From Glutamicibacter sp. JL.03c (GTDB lineage: Bacteria; Actinomycetota; Actinomycetes; Actinomycetales; Micrococcaceae), in assembly GCF_025854375.1 (NCBI RefSeq), contig NZ_CP107575.1, positions 2,728,001-2,792,000 on the forward strand: a DNA stretch of 64,000 nucleotides, written 5' to 3'. Below are positions 9,233 to 18,300 of this stretch, one piece after another; positions within the stretch are counted from its first letter, which is position 1; each line of letters begins with the position of its first letter. A model generated the notes under the pieces. The model saw only the letters and a list, made by a program, of their open reading frames with translations. It searched no databases and was not told where the DNA came from. The translations under genes and the position numbers were made by a program.

Positions 9233-10020
9233 GCCTGGCGTCCGGACCAGAACGAGCGGATAGCGCTGACAATCGGCTCGATCGGGTACAAGGTGCTGCC
9301 ATGGGTCCTCCCCGGCAGCGCGACCATGCGTGCTTTCGGCATGGCCCTGACCATGATCTTGTTCTGATCAAATCTCGGTTGATCGCGTGTGCCAATGAGC
9401 ATCAGCGTTGGAATCCTGATTTTGGCCAGGTCTGCGAGATCAATATTCTGCAGCGTCTCAGCCGCCTCGTAGTAAGCGGCTAGCGCCAGCGGGTCATTGG
9501 ACTTGAAGGCGAGTCGTGTTGCCGGGTCCAGCTTGCCGTTGGCCTCCTGACCGGAGACGAATCCTTCAATATCTCCACGACGCAAGACCTCCAGATATCC
9601 AGGGAAGAAGAGCTTGCCGATTTCACCCGGGGTAATTTCAAAAGTTCCGCCGAGCATGATCAGCGAGATCACTTGCTCTGGATGAGTCATGGCCAGATGC
9701 AAGCCCGTGCGGGCGCCAAAGGAATAGCCCACGATATGCACCCGTTCAAGGCCCAGATGTTCCAAGACTGCCTGGATATCGCTGACCACTTTGTCCATGG
9801 TGTAATCGGCCACGTCATGCGACTTCGCCGACTTGCCGTGACCGCGCAAGTCCATGCGAATCGTCCGATGATCCTCGCCCAGCACCTTGGTGTAGCCCAA
9901 ACCTCGCCAAATAGAACGGGACAGGGCTGATCCGTGAAGGAACAGGATGGGCTCCCCGTCGGCTCGGTCATCATCGAAAAAGATGTTGGAACCATCAAGG
10001 GGATTATTGATCATCGGCAT
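9229..10020 (-). CDS. alpha/beta-fold hydrolase
   Basis: A 263-residue hydrolase. The nucleophile elbow is GYSFGARTG (serine about residue 100), the oxyanion-hole segment LFLHGSALSRSIW comes near residue 28, the acid is in LIGTRDQPRF, and the histidine is in GRTHGST near the C-terminus. This is a complete catalytic triad in the order expected of the fold. Substrate cannot be predicted; esters, lactones or C-C bonds are all possible. It overlaps hrpB by four bases and is the first gene of that unit. Its promoter must lie in the 150 bases shared with the divergent small gene at 10171. Confidence 0.85.
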   Translation of the reverse strand: MPMINNPLDGSNIFFDDDRADGEPILFLHGSALSRSIWRGLGYTKVLGEDHRTIRMDLRGHGKSAKSHDVADYTMDKVVSDIQAVLEHLGLERVHIVGYSFGARTGLHLAMTHPEQVISLIMLGGTFEITPGEIGKLFFPGYLEVLRRGDIEGFVSGQEANGKLDPATRLAFKSNDPLALAAYYEAAETLQNIDLADLAKIRIPTLMLIGTRDQPRFDQNKIMVRAMPKARMVALPGRTHGSTLYPIEPIVSAIRSFWSGRQA

Positions 10021-10170
10021 GTTTCTGATTAAATCCCTTATCCATCACGAAGGTGAAATCTTAGTTCGCCCAAAGCTATCGACAATGCCCGATTATGGGT
10101 GAAGACTGAAAGCATGCGAAGAGGCCACCGCCATCAAAAGTGGTCTGGATAGCTCCAAAGGGGGAAGATC

Positions 10171-10308
10171 ATGAACGCACAAGCAACCAATGGGCAGCCG
10201 GTAGATCCCGACGAAGAGAAGAAGCTCCGCGACGAGCACGACGAAGCACTTGTCGAAGAATGGGAAGACGAGTCATTTCCCGCGTCCGATCCTCCGTCGA
10301 ATTACTAG
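10171..10308 (+). CDS. 45-residue acidic protein, conserved-looking C-terminus
   Basis: A short gene, ATG at 10171 to TAG at 10308, with a very good ribosome site (GGGGGAAG, about 3 bases before the ATG). The product is highly charged: an acidic helix DEEKKLRDEHDEALVEEWEDE followed by a C-terminal SFPASDPPSNY. The EW(E)DESFPASDPP ending resembles small uncharacterised proteins I recall from other bacteria, where the tail is the conserved part. No membrane segment or signal. It stands alone, divergent from the hydrolase-hrpB unit. Function unknown; the clean start signals and composition, rather than length, support it. Confidence 0.7.
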   Translation: MNAQATNGQPVDPDEEKKLRDEHDEALVEEWEDESFPASDPPSNY

Positions 10309-10407
10309 GCAATCAACTTCCTAGGCGACCACACACGGCGCACTCAGCTTGTTTCAAGGCTCGGCTCCTAGTGTGGTTAATACCTTCTCAAGGTGCGAGT
10401 GATCTAG

Positions 10408-10458
10408 AAGAACCGATCCGCACAGGCGTTACCTCCTTGGCCTGACGGATCGGTTCTT
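10408..10458 (+). terminator. terminator-like hairpin with nested stem
   Basis: Arms AAGAACCGATCCG (10408-10420) and its complement (10446-10458), with a 25-base loop that can itself pair (CAGG/CCTG). It is followed by TCATTTAAATTT. It probably ends the transcript of the small acidic gene. Confidence 0.7.
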
Positions 10459-10505
10459 CATTTAAATTTCCGCTAATCAGCTTCGGCTCCTTGTAATTGT
10501 TTTCG

Positions 10506-10540
10506 CGTTACGCACATAGCAGATTTGCCCAGACGTAACG
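10506..10540. promoter_or_regulatory. inverted repeat upstream of aldo/keto reductase
   Basis: Perfect 7-bp arms CGTTACG (10506-10512) and CGTAACG (10534-10540), 21 bases apart, about 90 bases before the reductase start. The spacing (28 bp centre to centre) could suit a dimer binding two turns apart. No cognate regulator is identifiable. Confidence 0.3.
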
Positions 10541-10627
10541 TTGGCCGAGTCATTTTCTGGCATATTCTGAGGTGGAAGCCCTTTGACCTCCACTCAGTCA
10601 GCACTGATGCTGCCAGAAAGGTGTCTC

Positions 10628-11689
10628 GTGGAATACGAACGAATGCCAGCTACCAAGGAATTGCACCGTCCATATACCGCTGCGGCCGATCGCTATGAAC
10701 ACTTCGGCTACCGTCGCGTTGGAGATTCGGGCCTGCGCCTTCCTCCACTGTCGTTGGGCCTGTGGTGGAATTTCGGAGATAACCGGCCGTTCGACAGCCA
10801 GCGTGAAATTCTCCGCCATGCCTTTGATAACGGCATCAACCACTTCGACTTGGCCAATAACTATGGCCCACCGGCTGGTTCTGCGGAAGAGAACTTCGGG
10901 CGCATGATGCGCAAGGATTTCAAGCCCTACCGCAACGAGCTGCTCATCTCTTCCAAGGCGGGCTACGACATGTGGCCAGGCCCGTACGGCACCTTCGGTT
11001 CCCGGAAGTATCTGCTGGCTTCTTGCGAAGCGTCACTAGAAAAGATGGGCCTGGACTATGTGGACATCTTCTACTCCCACCGTTTTGACCCCAAGACACC
11101 ATTGGAAGAAACAATAGGAGCCTTGGACACCCTAGTGCGCCAGGGCAAGGCCACCTACGTTGGCATTTCTTCCTATTCGGCAGAACGAACCGCCCAGGCC
11201 AAGGCGATCGCTGATGACCTCGGTACGCCACTGGTCATTCACCAGCCTTCGTACAACATCCTCAATCCGTGGGTTGAGCACGGCTTGCTGCAGACCCTGG
11301 AGAAAGAACGCATGGGCACGATTGCGTTCACCCCATTGGCTCAGGGCCTGCTCACCGACAAGTACCTTTCGACCACGAACGTTGAACGCCAGGGCGGCCG
11401 TCGCTCGCTGGAAAGCCAGTTGACCGAAGAGAACCTGACCAAGGTACGCCGCCTGAACGAGGTCGCACAGAAGCGCGGGCAATCGTTGGCCCAGATGGCA
11501 CTGGCCTGGTTGCTTCGTGATGGCGCTGCAACCTCGGTACTGATCGGTGCCTCATCCACCAAGCAGCTGGATGAAAACTTGGGCGCTCTGGGCAACCTGG
11601 AATTCAGCGAAGCGCAACTGTCCGAGATTACCGAAATCACCCAGGGCGATGCGGGCATCGACTGGTGGCGCGCCTCGGCAATCAGCTGA
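10628..11689 (+). CDS. aldo/keto reductase, YghZ/L-glyceraldehyde-3-phosphate reductase type
   Basis: The chosen GTG start has AGAAAGG seven bases upstream and gives 353 residues; an in-frame ATG further up at 10583 has no ribosome site. The protein has the AKR barrel: FGYRRVGDSGLRLPPLSLGLW at the start, FDLANNYGPPAGSAEENFG (catalytic Asp and Tyr), SSKAGYDMWPG (catalytic Lys) and FYSHRFDP (catalytic His). The NYGPPxGSAEExFG segment and the ISSKAGYxMWPGPYG stretch are characteristic of the YghZ/MgrA subgroup, NADPH-dependent reductases that detoxify methylglyoxal and L-glyceraldehyde 3-phosphate. It is monocistronic, bounded by the terminator at 11730. Confidence 0.9.
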   Translation: MEYERMPATKELHRPYTAAADRYEHFGYRRVGDSGLRLPPLSLGLWWNFGDNRPFDSQREILRHAFDNGINHFDLANNYGPPAGSAEENFGRMMRKDFKPYRNELLISSKAGYDMWPGPYGTFGSRKYLLASCEASLEKMGLDYVDIFYSHRFDPKTPLEETIGALDTLVRQGKATYVGISSYSAERTAQAKAIADDLGTPLVIHQPSYNILNPWVEHGLLQTLEKERMGTIAFTPLAQGLLTDKYLSTTNVERQGGRRSLESQLTEENLTKVRRLNEVAQKRGQSLAQMALAWLLRDGAATSVLIGASSTKQLDENLGALGNLEFSEAQLSEITEITQGDAGIDWWRASAIS

Positions 11690-11729
11690 TGATGCAGTGA
11701 ATCCAGCCTACTGACGGGGTTGCACCAAA

Positions 11730-11763
11730 CGTGGTCTTCCCACGTTTCAATGGGAAGACCACG
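11730..11763 (+). terminator. intrinsic terminator of the aldo/keto reductase gene
   Basis: Perfect 13-bp stem (CGTGGTCTTCCCA, arms 11730-11742 and 11751-11763) with an 8-base loop, then the T-rich GCTTTGCTTTTGCTT. Confidence 0.9.
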
Positions 11764-11960
11764 GCTTTGCTTTTGCTTGAAACCACAGCTTGTTTTCCGC
11801 GGGCGAAGATTGCTTCTTCATACTGGCTCAAAGTCGTTTCTGAGGATAAGCTCGAAGAAGACGCATAATGAAGTGAATTACATTCATTTATTGATTCAAG
11901 TTCGATAGCGTCAAGATACAGGCTTACGCTGACCAATCTGCACAAACGACAGGAGCATTG

Positions 11961-13343
11961 ATGAGCGCCCCAACCTATAAGGTCTTGAACCCGGCTACCG
12001 GCGACGTCGTCGAGGAATTCGACGCTGCAACCGACGAACAAGTTGAGCAGGCGCTGGCCGCCGCTCAGTCCGCCTACGAGTCATGGCAGGACGTCGACAT
12101 CAACGAACGCGCTAAGATTGTTTCCAAGGTCGGAGCACTCTTCGCCGAGCGCGCTGATGAACTTGGCAAGATCATGACCACAGAAATGGGTAAGCCGCTG
12201 TCTGAAGCAGTGGGCGAGGCGCAGTTCTGCCAAGAGATTTTCGAATATTTCGCAACCGAGGGCCCAACCCTCGCTGCGGATCAGGAGATCAAGTCGTTCT
12301 CCGGAGGCAAGGCTGTCGTACAGAAGCGCCCAGTTGGTCCACTGCTGGGCATCATGCCTTGGAACTTCCCGCTGTACCAGGTAGCTCGTTTCGCAGCTCC
12401 TAACCTGATGCTGGGCAATACCATCATCCTGAAGCATGCGGAGTCCTGCCCTCGTTCTGCATTGGCCATCCAGGAAATCATGGAAGAGGCAGGCGTGCCA
12501 GCAGGCGTTTACAACAACGTCTTCGCCACCCACGACCAGATCTCCACCATCATTGCCGATTCGCGGATCCAGGGTGTCTCCTTGACCGGTTCCGAGCGTG
12601 CTGGCGCTATCATCGGTGAGCAGGCTGGCCGCAACCTGAAGAAGGCTGTGCTGGAATTGGGCGGTTCCGATCCGTTCGTTGTCCTGGATTCTGATGACGT
12701 CCCAGGCATCGTAGATACCGCATGGGGCTACCGCATCGATAACACCGGTCAGGCCTGCAACTCGAACAAGCGCATGATCGTCATGGAAGACATCTACGAC
12801 GAGTTCGTTGCAGAACTGACAAAGCGTGCCGATGGATTGAAGCCAGGCAATCCAATGGAAGAGGCTGAAGGCACCTTCGCTCCCCTGGCCTCGCGCCAGG
12901 CAGCAGAGTCCTTGCATGAACAGGTTCAGGATGCTGTCTCCAAGGGTGCGACCTTGCACGCCGGCGGCGTACTGCACGACGGACCATCGGCCTACTACTC
13001 CCCTGCAGTCCTCACCGGCATCACCAAGGACATGCGCGCTTACTACGAAGAGCTCTTCGGCCCAGTAGCAGTGGTCTACAAGGTAAGCAGCGACGAGGAA
13101 GCAACCGAACTGGCTAACGACACCATTTACGGCCTGGGTGGCTCCGTTCACTCCACCGATGTGCAGCGCGCTTCCAAGGTTGCCCAGAAGTTGCAGTCCG
13201 GCATGACCAACGTCAACGTGGCCAGCGCCGAAGGTGCTGAAATGCCATTTGGCGGCGTCAAGCGCTCAGGCTTTGGCCGCGAGCTTGGCCCGCTGGGCAT
13301 GGACGAATTCGTGAACAAGCGCCTGTTCTACGTAGGCGAATAA
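11961..13343 (+). CDS. NAD(P)-dependent aldehyde dehydrogenase, succinate-semialdehyde type
   Basis: A 460-residue ALDH; the ATG at 11961 lies five bases after an AGGAG ribosome site. Conserved residues are all present: PWNFPLYQ (oxyanion Asn, about residue 134), SLTGSERAG in the Rossmann region, LELGGSDPFV (general base E232), GQACNSNKR (catalytic C266), and EMPFGGVKRSGFGRELG near the end. Length and motifs match short GabD/Sad succinate-semialdehyde dehydrogenases, which oxidise succinate semialdehyde to succinate in 4-aminobutyrate breakdown. No aminotransferase gene is adjacent, so the physiological aldehyde is not certain. It is transcribed alone between two terminators. Confidence 0.88.
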   Translation: MSAPTYKVLNPATGDVVEEFDAATDEQVEQALAAAQSAYESWQDVDINERAKIVSKVGALFAERADELGKIMTTEMGKPLSEAVGEAQFCQEIFEYFATEGPTLAADQEIKSFSGGKAVVQKRPVGPLLGIMPWNFPLYQVARFAAPNLMLGNTIILKHAESCPRSALAIQEIMEEAGVPAGVYNNVFATHDQISTIIADSRIQGVSLTGSERAGAIIGEQAGRNLKKAVLELGGSDPFVVLDSDDVPGIVDTAWGYRIDNTGQACNSNKRMIVMEDIYDEFVAELTKRADGLKPGNPMEEAEGTFAPLASRQAAESLHEQVQDAVSKGATLHAGGVLHDGPSAYYSPAVLTGITKDMRAYYEELFGPVAVVYKVSSDEEATELANDTIYGLGGSVHSTDVQRASKVAQKLQSGMTNVNVASAEGAEMPFGGVKRSGFGRELGPLGMDEFVNKRLFYVGE

Positions 13344-13369
13344 TGTTCTGAAGCATTTAGGCCTTGATG

Positions 13370-13418
13370 ACAAGCAGCTGGGGACCCGTCCAATTTGGAC
13401 TGGCTCCCAGCTGCTTGT
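13370..13418. terminator. bidirectional terminator hairpin
   Basis: Stem ACAAGCAGCTGGG (13370-13382) pairs with 13406-13418, extended by an inner GTCC/GGAC pair. It lies between convergent aldehyde dehydrogenase and HTTM-protein genes. Confidence 0.85.
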
Positions 13419-13425
13419 TCGTTCA

Positions 13426-14499
13426 TCAAACTGTTGCTGATGCCTTTTCAGATTCATCATCTGCGATTTCGTCCAGCTCTTGCACCGGCTGAGGCGATTT
13501 CTTGAAGGGAGAAATCGACTTCCATCTAGCTGCAAGCCACTTCTGAATAATTATCCACGTGGCGCTAGATACGAGCACTGCATCTGCTGAAGCCATGATT
13601 CCCGAGAAGAACGGTAGACCCATGACCACTGCAATTCCGATGTGCATACCGAGAATCATCACCAAGGCAATACGTCGACTAATCTTGTGGAATAGCATGA
13701 ACGGGAATGCGATCTGAGCAATAACTGTCACGTAGGTAATCAGTGAAACAATCCAAGAGTTGGCGGTGATCAGCCCGCTGAGCCAAGGAAAAATTCCGTA
13801 AGCTTCGGAATTCACGGGATAGTACATAGCGGTTCCGTTTTGCCAAAGATCACCCTGGACCTTGTAAAGCCCAGCTTCAAGATATACGAGGCAAAGCTGC
13901 GCGACTATCATGCACAGGGCAACGTTATGAAGCACCGTAACGACTTCAAATTCACGCCTCTTCTTGCCTCTACGTCGGCGCAGCCATGAATCAATCGACC
14001 AGCGCTTAGATAGATCAGCAAAAATTAGGTAGATCAGCATGATCCTGATGAAGTAGTTTCCACCATCAGAAATCGGAGTATTTTGGGCATTGATCGCGGT
14101 ATAAAAAATGAAGAATAGTGGTGTGACGATTCGGGTCTGCCAACCAGCAACAAATAGGATAGCCAGAAAAATTGCCGCTGCGTACCAGAAAACAAAAAAT
14201 CCGACACCAGCGTCGCGAAGAATATCTAACGGCCACTTATACCCAAGGACTGAACGATAAGGCTCTAAGTAGGCCGAGCCAGGCCCCCAAATCTTTGCGG
14301 CCACGGGAATGTTGAAGAGCAGCCAGCCCAATATAAACAGTCCTGAAGCAATTCTCATCACTGCCAAACCGTAGGATGCCTGTCGGATTTCAGTAAACCA
14401 TCGGTAAATCCAACCCGCTGCATCAGTACCGAAGCGTTTATTCTTCGCTACCCAAGCTCGTATCGATGGGCTTTCCACCTGCTGTTGTTTTAGCTCCAT
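13426..14499 (-). CDS. HTTM-domain membrane protein, SdpB-like
   Basis: A 357-residue polytopic protein with about seven or eight hydrophobic helices. It has the HTTM (horizontally transferred transmembrane) features: an N-terminal YGLAVMRIASGLFILG helix, PTISDGGNYFIRIMLIYLIFAD-like polar helix in the middle (here NTPISDGGNYFIRIMLI), and a QLCLVYLEAGLYKVQGDLWQNGTAMYYPVN segment. This family includes SdpB of Bacillus, needed with SdpA to mature the SdpC toxin, and it resembles the membrane part of gamma-carboxylases. The C-terminal 50 residues are charged and cytoplasmic. Its start overlaps the upstream DUF5819 gene by 10 bases, so the two are coupled. The N-terminal leader of about 40 residues is soluble. 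Confidence 0.85.
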   Translation of the reverse strand: MELKQQQVESPSIRAWVAKNKRFGTDAAGWIYRWFTEIRQASYGLAVMRIASGLFILGWLLFNIPVAAKIWGPGSAYLEPYRSVLGYKWPLDILRDAGVGFFVFWYAAAIFLAILFVAGWQTRIVTPLFFIFYTAINAQNTPISDGGNYFIRIMLIYLIFADLSKRWSIDSWLRRRRGKKRREFEVVTVLHNVALCMIVAQLCLVYLEAGLYKVQGDLWQNGTAMYYPVNSEAYGIFPWLSGLITANSWIVSLITYVTVIAQIAFPFMLFHKISRRIALVMILGMHIGIAVVMGLPFFSGIMASADAVLVSSATWIIIQKWLAARWKSISPFKKSPQPVQELDEIADDESEKASATV

Positions 14500-15245
14500 A
14501 CTGACACCGTCGATTCATCAAATTTCTTAGCGTCGCGCCAACCGATGTAGGTTTCGCGAGTCTTCGTCGTGGCTTGATCATCATGCCGTTGTGCAAATGG
14601 AACTATCGGTTCACGACGCAGCTTGATCTCCACCATAGATGCACCGCCCCATTGTTCAATTGCGTATAAGGATGCGAATCCGACTGCAGTATCTTCCATT
14701 CTTTTATAAGATCGAAGATTGCTCAGTTCAGAGGAAGAGTACTTTTTCCGTGCTTCAGCTGAATTAAGGTCAACCCCGAAGACCGGCGTGCCCAGAACAT
14801 ACGGGTTGCCGATCTGTTTGCGAGCGCTTGAACTGAGATCTGAGGCCGCGCTCCACAATCGACCGTGGATCGATTTGGATTGCTTCGTTTCACGGTTAGC
14901 AAACATATTTCCAGCACGGCTTTTCATTTCTTCTGCCGTGACATCACGCCATTCTGTGAATTCTGCGCCGCCCGCGCTGCCTTTGGCACAGACTTCGGCC
15001 GAAGAAAGACAGGCTCTCATTGTGAAGTATTCGTCTTGCGAATAAGGTCCCGGAGCAAACAAGCTCCACCCTTGATCTAAAGGACCGAGGAAGTATTTAT
15101 TCAATTGCGGTTGTAGCGACGTTTTTATTGGCGTCGAAGGGCCTGTGAAAGCCAAAGTAGCACCAATATGTCCTAGCGCAGCCAATCCCGCAATAAGTAA
15201 CACGAAGACTGTAAACAGTTTCGGCTTAGTTTTTTGTTGCCTCAT
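14490..15245 (-). CDS. DUF5819/SdpA-like membrane-anchored protein
   Basis: A 251-residue protein with one N-terminal membrane helix (residues 10-33, FTVFVLLIAGLAALGHIGA) and an extracytoplasmic remainder. Just after the helix comes YFLGPLDQGWSLFAPGPYSQ, the tryptophan/FAPGP motif that marks DUF5819 and SdpA-like partners of HTTM proteins. Two cysteines (ACLSSAEVC) could pair outside the cell. It precedes and overlaps the HTTM gene, matching the sdpA-sdpB order. The upstream neighbour on the same strand is the wall-anchored repeat protein, 120 bases away, which is the natural candidate substrate or partner. A two-codon frame (ATG GCC TGA) with GGAG before it ends exactly on the start codon. 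Confidence 0.8.
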   Translation of the reverse strand: MRQQKTKPKLFTVFVLLIAGLAALGHIGATLAFTGPSTPIKTSLQPQLNKYFLGPLDQGWSLFAPGPYSQDEYFTMRACLSSAEVCAKGSAGGAEFTEWRDVTAEEMKSRAGNMFANRETKQSKSIHGRLWSAASDLSSSARKQIGNPYVLGTPVFGVDLNSAEARKKYSSSELSNLRSYKRMEDTAVGFASLYAIEQWGGASMVEIKLRREPIVPFAQRHDDQATTKTRETYIGWRDAKKFDESTVSVWS

Positions 15246-15307
15246 CAGGCCATTGTCTCCGAATCTTCAACATTCGTGCGTCTTCTTACGATTGCGACAC
15301 GAATACG

Positions 15308-15344
15308 AAATGGGAGGGGCATCGCAATGATGCCCCTCCTATTT
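15308..15344 (-). terminator. hairpin after the wall-protein gene
   Basis: Arms 15308-15323 and 15329-15344 (AAATGGGAGGGGCATC and complement with one G-T pair), 5-base loop. It is located 22 bases after the wall-protein stop and followed on the minus strand by T-rich ATTTCGTATTCGTG. It is probably a partial terminator, letting some transcript reach the SdpA/SdpB-like pair. Confidence 0.7.
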
Positions 15345-15365
15345 CTGACTACAGCGTCGTTTTGA

Positions 15366-18300
15366 CTATGCCGAACGCTTTCGAGCGATCGCAGCAACGC
15401 TGGCTCCGAGCAGTACCAGAACCAGTGCGCCTCCAGCAATCCAGAGAGCTCCGTTAGAACCGGTGTCCGCAAGGCCGCCGTTCTTGGAATTGTCATTCTC
15501 GGAGTTGTCGGTCGAATTCGCATCCGTGTTTGCGTCAGTATTCGCATCCGTGTTTGCGTCAGTATTCGCATCCGTATTTGCGTCAGTATTCGCATCCGTA
15601 TTTGCGTCAGTATTCGCATCCGTATTTGCGTCAGTATTCGCATCCGTATTTGCGTCAGTATTCGCATCCGTATTTGCGTCAGTATTCGCATCCGTGTTTG
15701 CGTCAGTATTCGCATCCGTGTTTGCGTCAGTATTCGCATCCGTGTTTGCGTCAGTATTCGCATCCGTGTTTGCGTCAGTATTCGCATCCGTGTTTGCGTC
15801 AGTATTCGCATCCGTGTTTGCGTCAGTATTCGCATCCGTGTTTGCGTCAGTATTCGCATCCGTGTTTGCGTCAGTATTCGCATCCGTGTTTGCGTCAGTA
15901 TTCGCATCCGTGTTTGCGTCAGTATTCGCATCCGTGTTTGCGTCAGTATTCGCATCCGTGTTTGCGTCAGTATTCGCATCCGTGTTTGCGTCAGTATTCG
16001 CATCCGTGTTTGCGTCAGTATTCGCATCCGTGTTTGCGTCAGTATTCGCATCCGTGTTTGCGTCAGTGTTCTCTGCAGTGTTCTCTGCCGAGTTCACCTC
16101 AGTATTCGCATCCGTGTTTGCGTCAGTATTCGCATCCGTGTTTTCTGCGGTGTTGTCTGCAGTATTCGCTTCAGTCGAATCGTCAGCCACAACCGTGAAC
16201 GTGGTGAAGCTGTAGGCGTTAGTCTCAACGTCAGTAGCTACGATCAGGTAGTTACCAAGTTCAAGGTCAGTGGAATCGACCTCGAAGCTGATGTCGCCGT
16301 TGTCGTCGGCAGTAGCATTGTCCGGTAGCGATGCGGCCAAAGCCTTGGCCAGGGTTGACGTTGTCTCGCCCAGTGGGGTCTGCTCGATCTTGACTTCGCC
16401 GTTTGCAGTGAACTCCTTACCAGTTACGGTTCCTCGTTCACCCTTGATGATTCGGTTCGGCGTGATGTCGATGTTAACTTGGTTCTCAACGGCATCCTGC
16501 GGTTTTACCTGGAAGTACTCAGTAAAGGTCTTTCCAGTTTCTTCATCCGTGACCTCAATGGTGTAGATACCTTCTGGCAAGCCCTTGGTATCAAACTTGT
16601 AATCAAAGTGGCCCTTATCGTCGACAATTGCCTCGCCCTCGCGCACGGACTCTTCGCCGTTGTTCGGGTCACGCACGATGATCTTTACGTTTCCATCTGG
16701 TGTGAACTTGTCACCGATAACGCTGACGTCATCACCCTCAGTAACGTCGTTCGGCAGCACCGTCACCACTGGGTGCTCGGTGTTGTCCGAGGTGTTGTCG
16801 CTCGTGTTATCCGAGGTGTTCTCTGCAGTGTTCTCAGCCGAGTTCACCTCAGTATTCGCATCCGTGTTTGCGTCAGTGTTCGCATCCGTGTTTGCGTCAG
16901 TATTCGCATCCGTGTTTGCGTCAGTGTTCTCTGCAGTGTTCTCAGCCGAGTTCACCTCAGTATTCGCATCCGTGTTTGCGTCAGTATTCGCATCCGTGTT
17001 TGCGTCAGTATTCGCATCCGTGTTTGCGTCAGTGTTCTCTGCAGTGTTCTCAGCCGAGTTCACCTCAGTATTCGCATCCGTGTTTGCGTCAGTATTCGCA
17101 TCCGTGTTTGCGTCAGTATTCGCATCCGTGTTTGCGTCAGTATTCGCATCCGTGTTTGCGTCAGTATTCGCATCCGTGTTTGCGTCAGTATTCGCATCCG
17201 TGTTTGCGTCAGTATTCTCAGCCGAGTTCACCTCAGTATTCGCATCCGTGTTTGCGTCAGTGTTCGCATCCGTGTTTGCGTCAGTGTTCTCTGCAGTGTT
17301 CTCAGCCGAGTTCACCTCAGTATTCGCATCCGTGTTTGCGTCAGTATTCGCATCCGTGTTTGCGTCAGTGTTCTCTGCAGTGTTCTCAGCCGAGTTCACC
17401 TCAGTATTCGCATCCGTGTTTGCGTCAGTGTTCGCATCCGTGTTTGCGTCAGTATTCGCATCCGTGTTTGCGTCAGTGTTCTCAGCTGTGTTGTCGGCCG
17501 TGTTGGCCGGGACCACTTCGAAAGTAACTTCGTCGGTGGACTCTGCATCGTCATCACCGTCAGTTGCTACAGCAGTATGAGTACCTTCAGTCAAACCTTC
17601 GAACGTAGCAGACCACTTACCGTCATCACCGACAATGACTTCCTGAGCTGTCGAGGCGTCTCCGTCGATAGTCACGGTAATAGTTTTGCCTTGCTCTGCA
17701 GTACCGGATACAACGACTGGATCACCGTCGGTGAATTCCTGTCCCTCGGTCGGAGTCTCAATGACTACCGCAGCTTCAGTAGGTGCCTCGTCCAATGCAC
17801 GAACTTCCGAGCGAGCAAAAGATACCTTGTTCGCTGCGTCGCCCATTGCTGGCAGTAGTTCTACCGAGAGTGCGGTAACAAAATCCCCTTCCTCAGTGGA
17901 GTCAGGATCGCTATCTGGATCATCAATAGCCGTCGTGCCTTGCTCGTTGACGGTGATCTCAACGATTTCATTGAGCACACCTTCAACTACCGGCTCCAGC
18001 GGATCGGTGACACCATCAACGACGCCGGTGATAACTGCTGGCAACCCGTCGATAACCGGGTTCACAACGGTACCCAATGCATCACCGACGACATCCACGA
18101 CGCCTGCAGTTAGCGGTGTGATCAACGAGCCTAAGTTCAGGCCTGCCAAATCCAAATCAACGTTTGTAGTTGGCTGTGCAGATACTAGACCCAAGAAGCT
18201 TGCAACGCTGCCCTCGACAGTTGCGGTACCGTCGGCAAGTGGCACTAGCAAGCTAGCTTCCAAACCGAGGTTCACCACGATGTCGATCTGATCGAGTGCT

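Larger units (their letters stand above)
10309..10627. other. 319-base intergenic region
   Basis: No gene seen. It holds the terminator at 10408-10458, a more distant ACCACAC/GTGTGGT inverted pair (about 10325 and 10371), an AT-rich stretch and a CGTTACG...CGTAACG inverted repeat at 10506-10540. The promoter of the aldo/keto reductase must lie in the last 120 bases, but no box pair is convincing. Confidence 0.6.

Noticed and set aside
11871-11890. TGAAT-TAC-ATTCA inverted repeat before the aldehyde dehydrogenase
   Set aside because: Five-base arms in AT-rich DNA are common by chance, and no partner site or regulator was found.
15245-16051. Long minus-strand frame coding repeated RILTQTRM across the repeat, ending exactly at the DUF5819 start, and several plus-strand frames (FASVFASV, RIRVCVSI)
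   Set aside because: A 24-bp repeat with no stop in any frame opens all six frames automatically. Only the NTDA frame has a ribosome site, signal peptide and anchor.
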